From Scedosporium boydii (lineage: Eukaryota; Ascomycota; Sordariomycetes; Microascales; Microascaceae), in contig NJFT01000335.1 of NCBI GenBank assembly GCA_002221725.1, positions 1 through 32,783 on the forward strand: a stretch of DNA of 32,783 bases, given 5' to 3'. Shown piece by piece: positions 32,616 through 32,783 of the stretch. Within the stretch, counting starts at the first letter, position 1; each line of letters opens with the position of its first letter. A model generated the notes under the pieces. It saw only the letters and a program-made list of their open reading frames with translations. It did no database searches and had not been told where the DNA came from. Position numbers and translations under genes: made by a program.

Positions 32616-32783
32616 ATGATTCCGTCTCTCTCCTCGCTCCCAGATCTCAGGGATAGAAAAGTCCTGCTCCGCTATGCGATCATACCACTGGCTTGTGTTC
32701 TTCTTACAGCTTGGATCCGGCGTCGCTTCGGCGTAGCCGATCTTACCGGTGAGTCCTTTACCTGTGCACTACCCTCCCCCCCC
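32616..32783 (+). CDS. First exon of a truncated gene, N-terminal membrane anchor
   Basis: ATG at 32616 opens 44 codons (MIPSLSSLPDLRDRKVLLRY, then AIIPLACVLLTAWIRRRFGV), ending in a donor GTGAGT at 32749. The window ends inside the intron. A hydrophobic stretch of about 15 residues, flanked by Arg on both sides, is consistent with a single N-terminal anchor of the type used by microsomal oxidoreductases such as P450s. With so little sequence this is only a hint, so no family is assigned. Confidence 0.5.
   Translation, partial: MIPSLSSLPDLRDRKVLLRYAIIPLACVLLTAWIRRRFGVADLTGESFTCALPSPP

Overview
The window is nuclear DNA from a filamentous ascomycete (Pezizomycotina, most likely a Sordariomycete; I cannot name the genus). 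The basis is short GT..AG introns of about 60-240 bp, several with CTAAC or CTGAC branch sites, pyrimidine-rich leaders, intergenic gaps of 0.4-3.2 kb, and a Pex14/Pex17 hybrid peroxin of the kind described in filamentous fungi. I see no rRNA, convincing tRNA, transposon, CRISPR array or other prokaryotic feature.

Layout. 1-3205 has no supportable gene. A 580-residue protein with a probable DUF4050 (Gag1-like clamp) region follows (3206-4948, +). It converges on the INO80-complex subunit gene IES2 (5520-7012, -, three exons). IES2 is divergent from a PEX14/17 (PEX33-type) peroxisomal docking gene (8983-10070, +, two exons). That gene converges on a large intronless gene for a 1390-residue chromodomain protein resembling fission-yeast Chp1 (11212-15384, -). 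The reading frame of this gene stays open for 213 more codons beyond one TAG. A 2.1-kb divergent intergenic region with two tandem duplications leads to a run of plus-strand genes: a Rab11/Ypt3 GTPase (17462-18505, five exons, one of 13 nt), the ribosome-biogenesis gene BRX1 (19680-20846), an F-box protein (22071-23452), the class II histone deacetylase HDA1 with its C-terminal Arb2 domain (24853-27382, five exons), an Arg-Asp/Arg-Glu/Arg-Ser-rich protein (28226-30387), a small two-pass membrane protein (31752-32174), and the first exon of a gene cut by the window edge (32616 onward).

Function. The genes are mostly housekeeping and do not form one pathway: chromatin (IES2, the chromodomain protein, HDA1), peroxisome import (PEX14/17), vesicle traffic (YPT3), 60S ribosome assembly (BRX1), ubiquitin targeting (F-box) and probably RNA processing (the RD/RE/RS protein). 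All exon joins were worked out by hand and keep frame. The most interesting points are the open frame beyond the chromodomain stop codon, a duplicated CACGTG-bearing promoter segment, and an RRPE-like element plus a GATA-site dyad upstream of BRX1.
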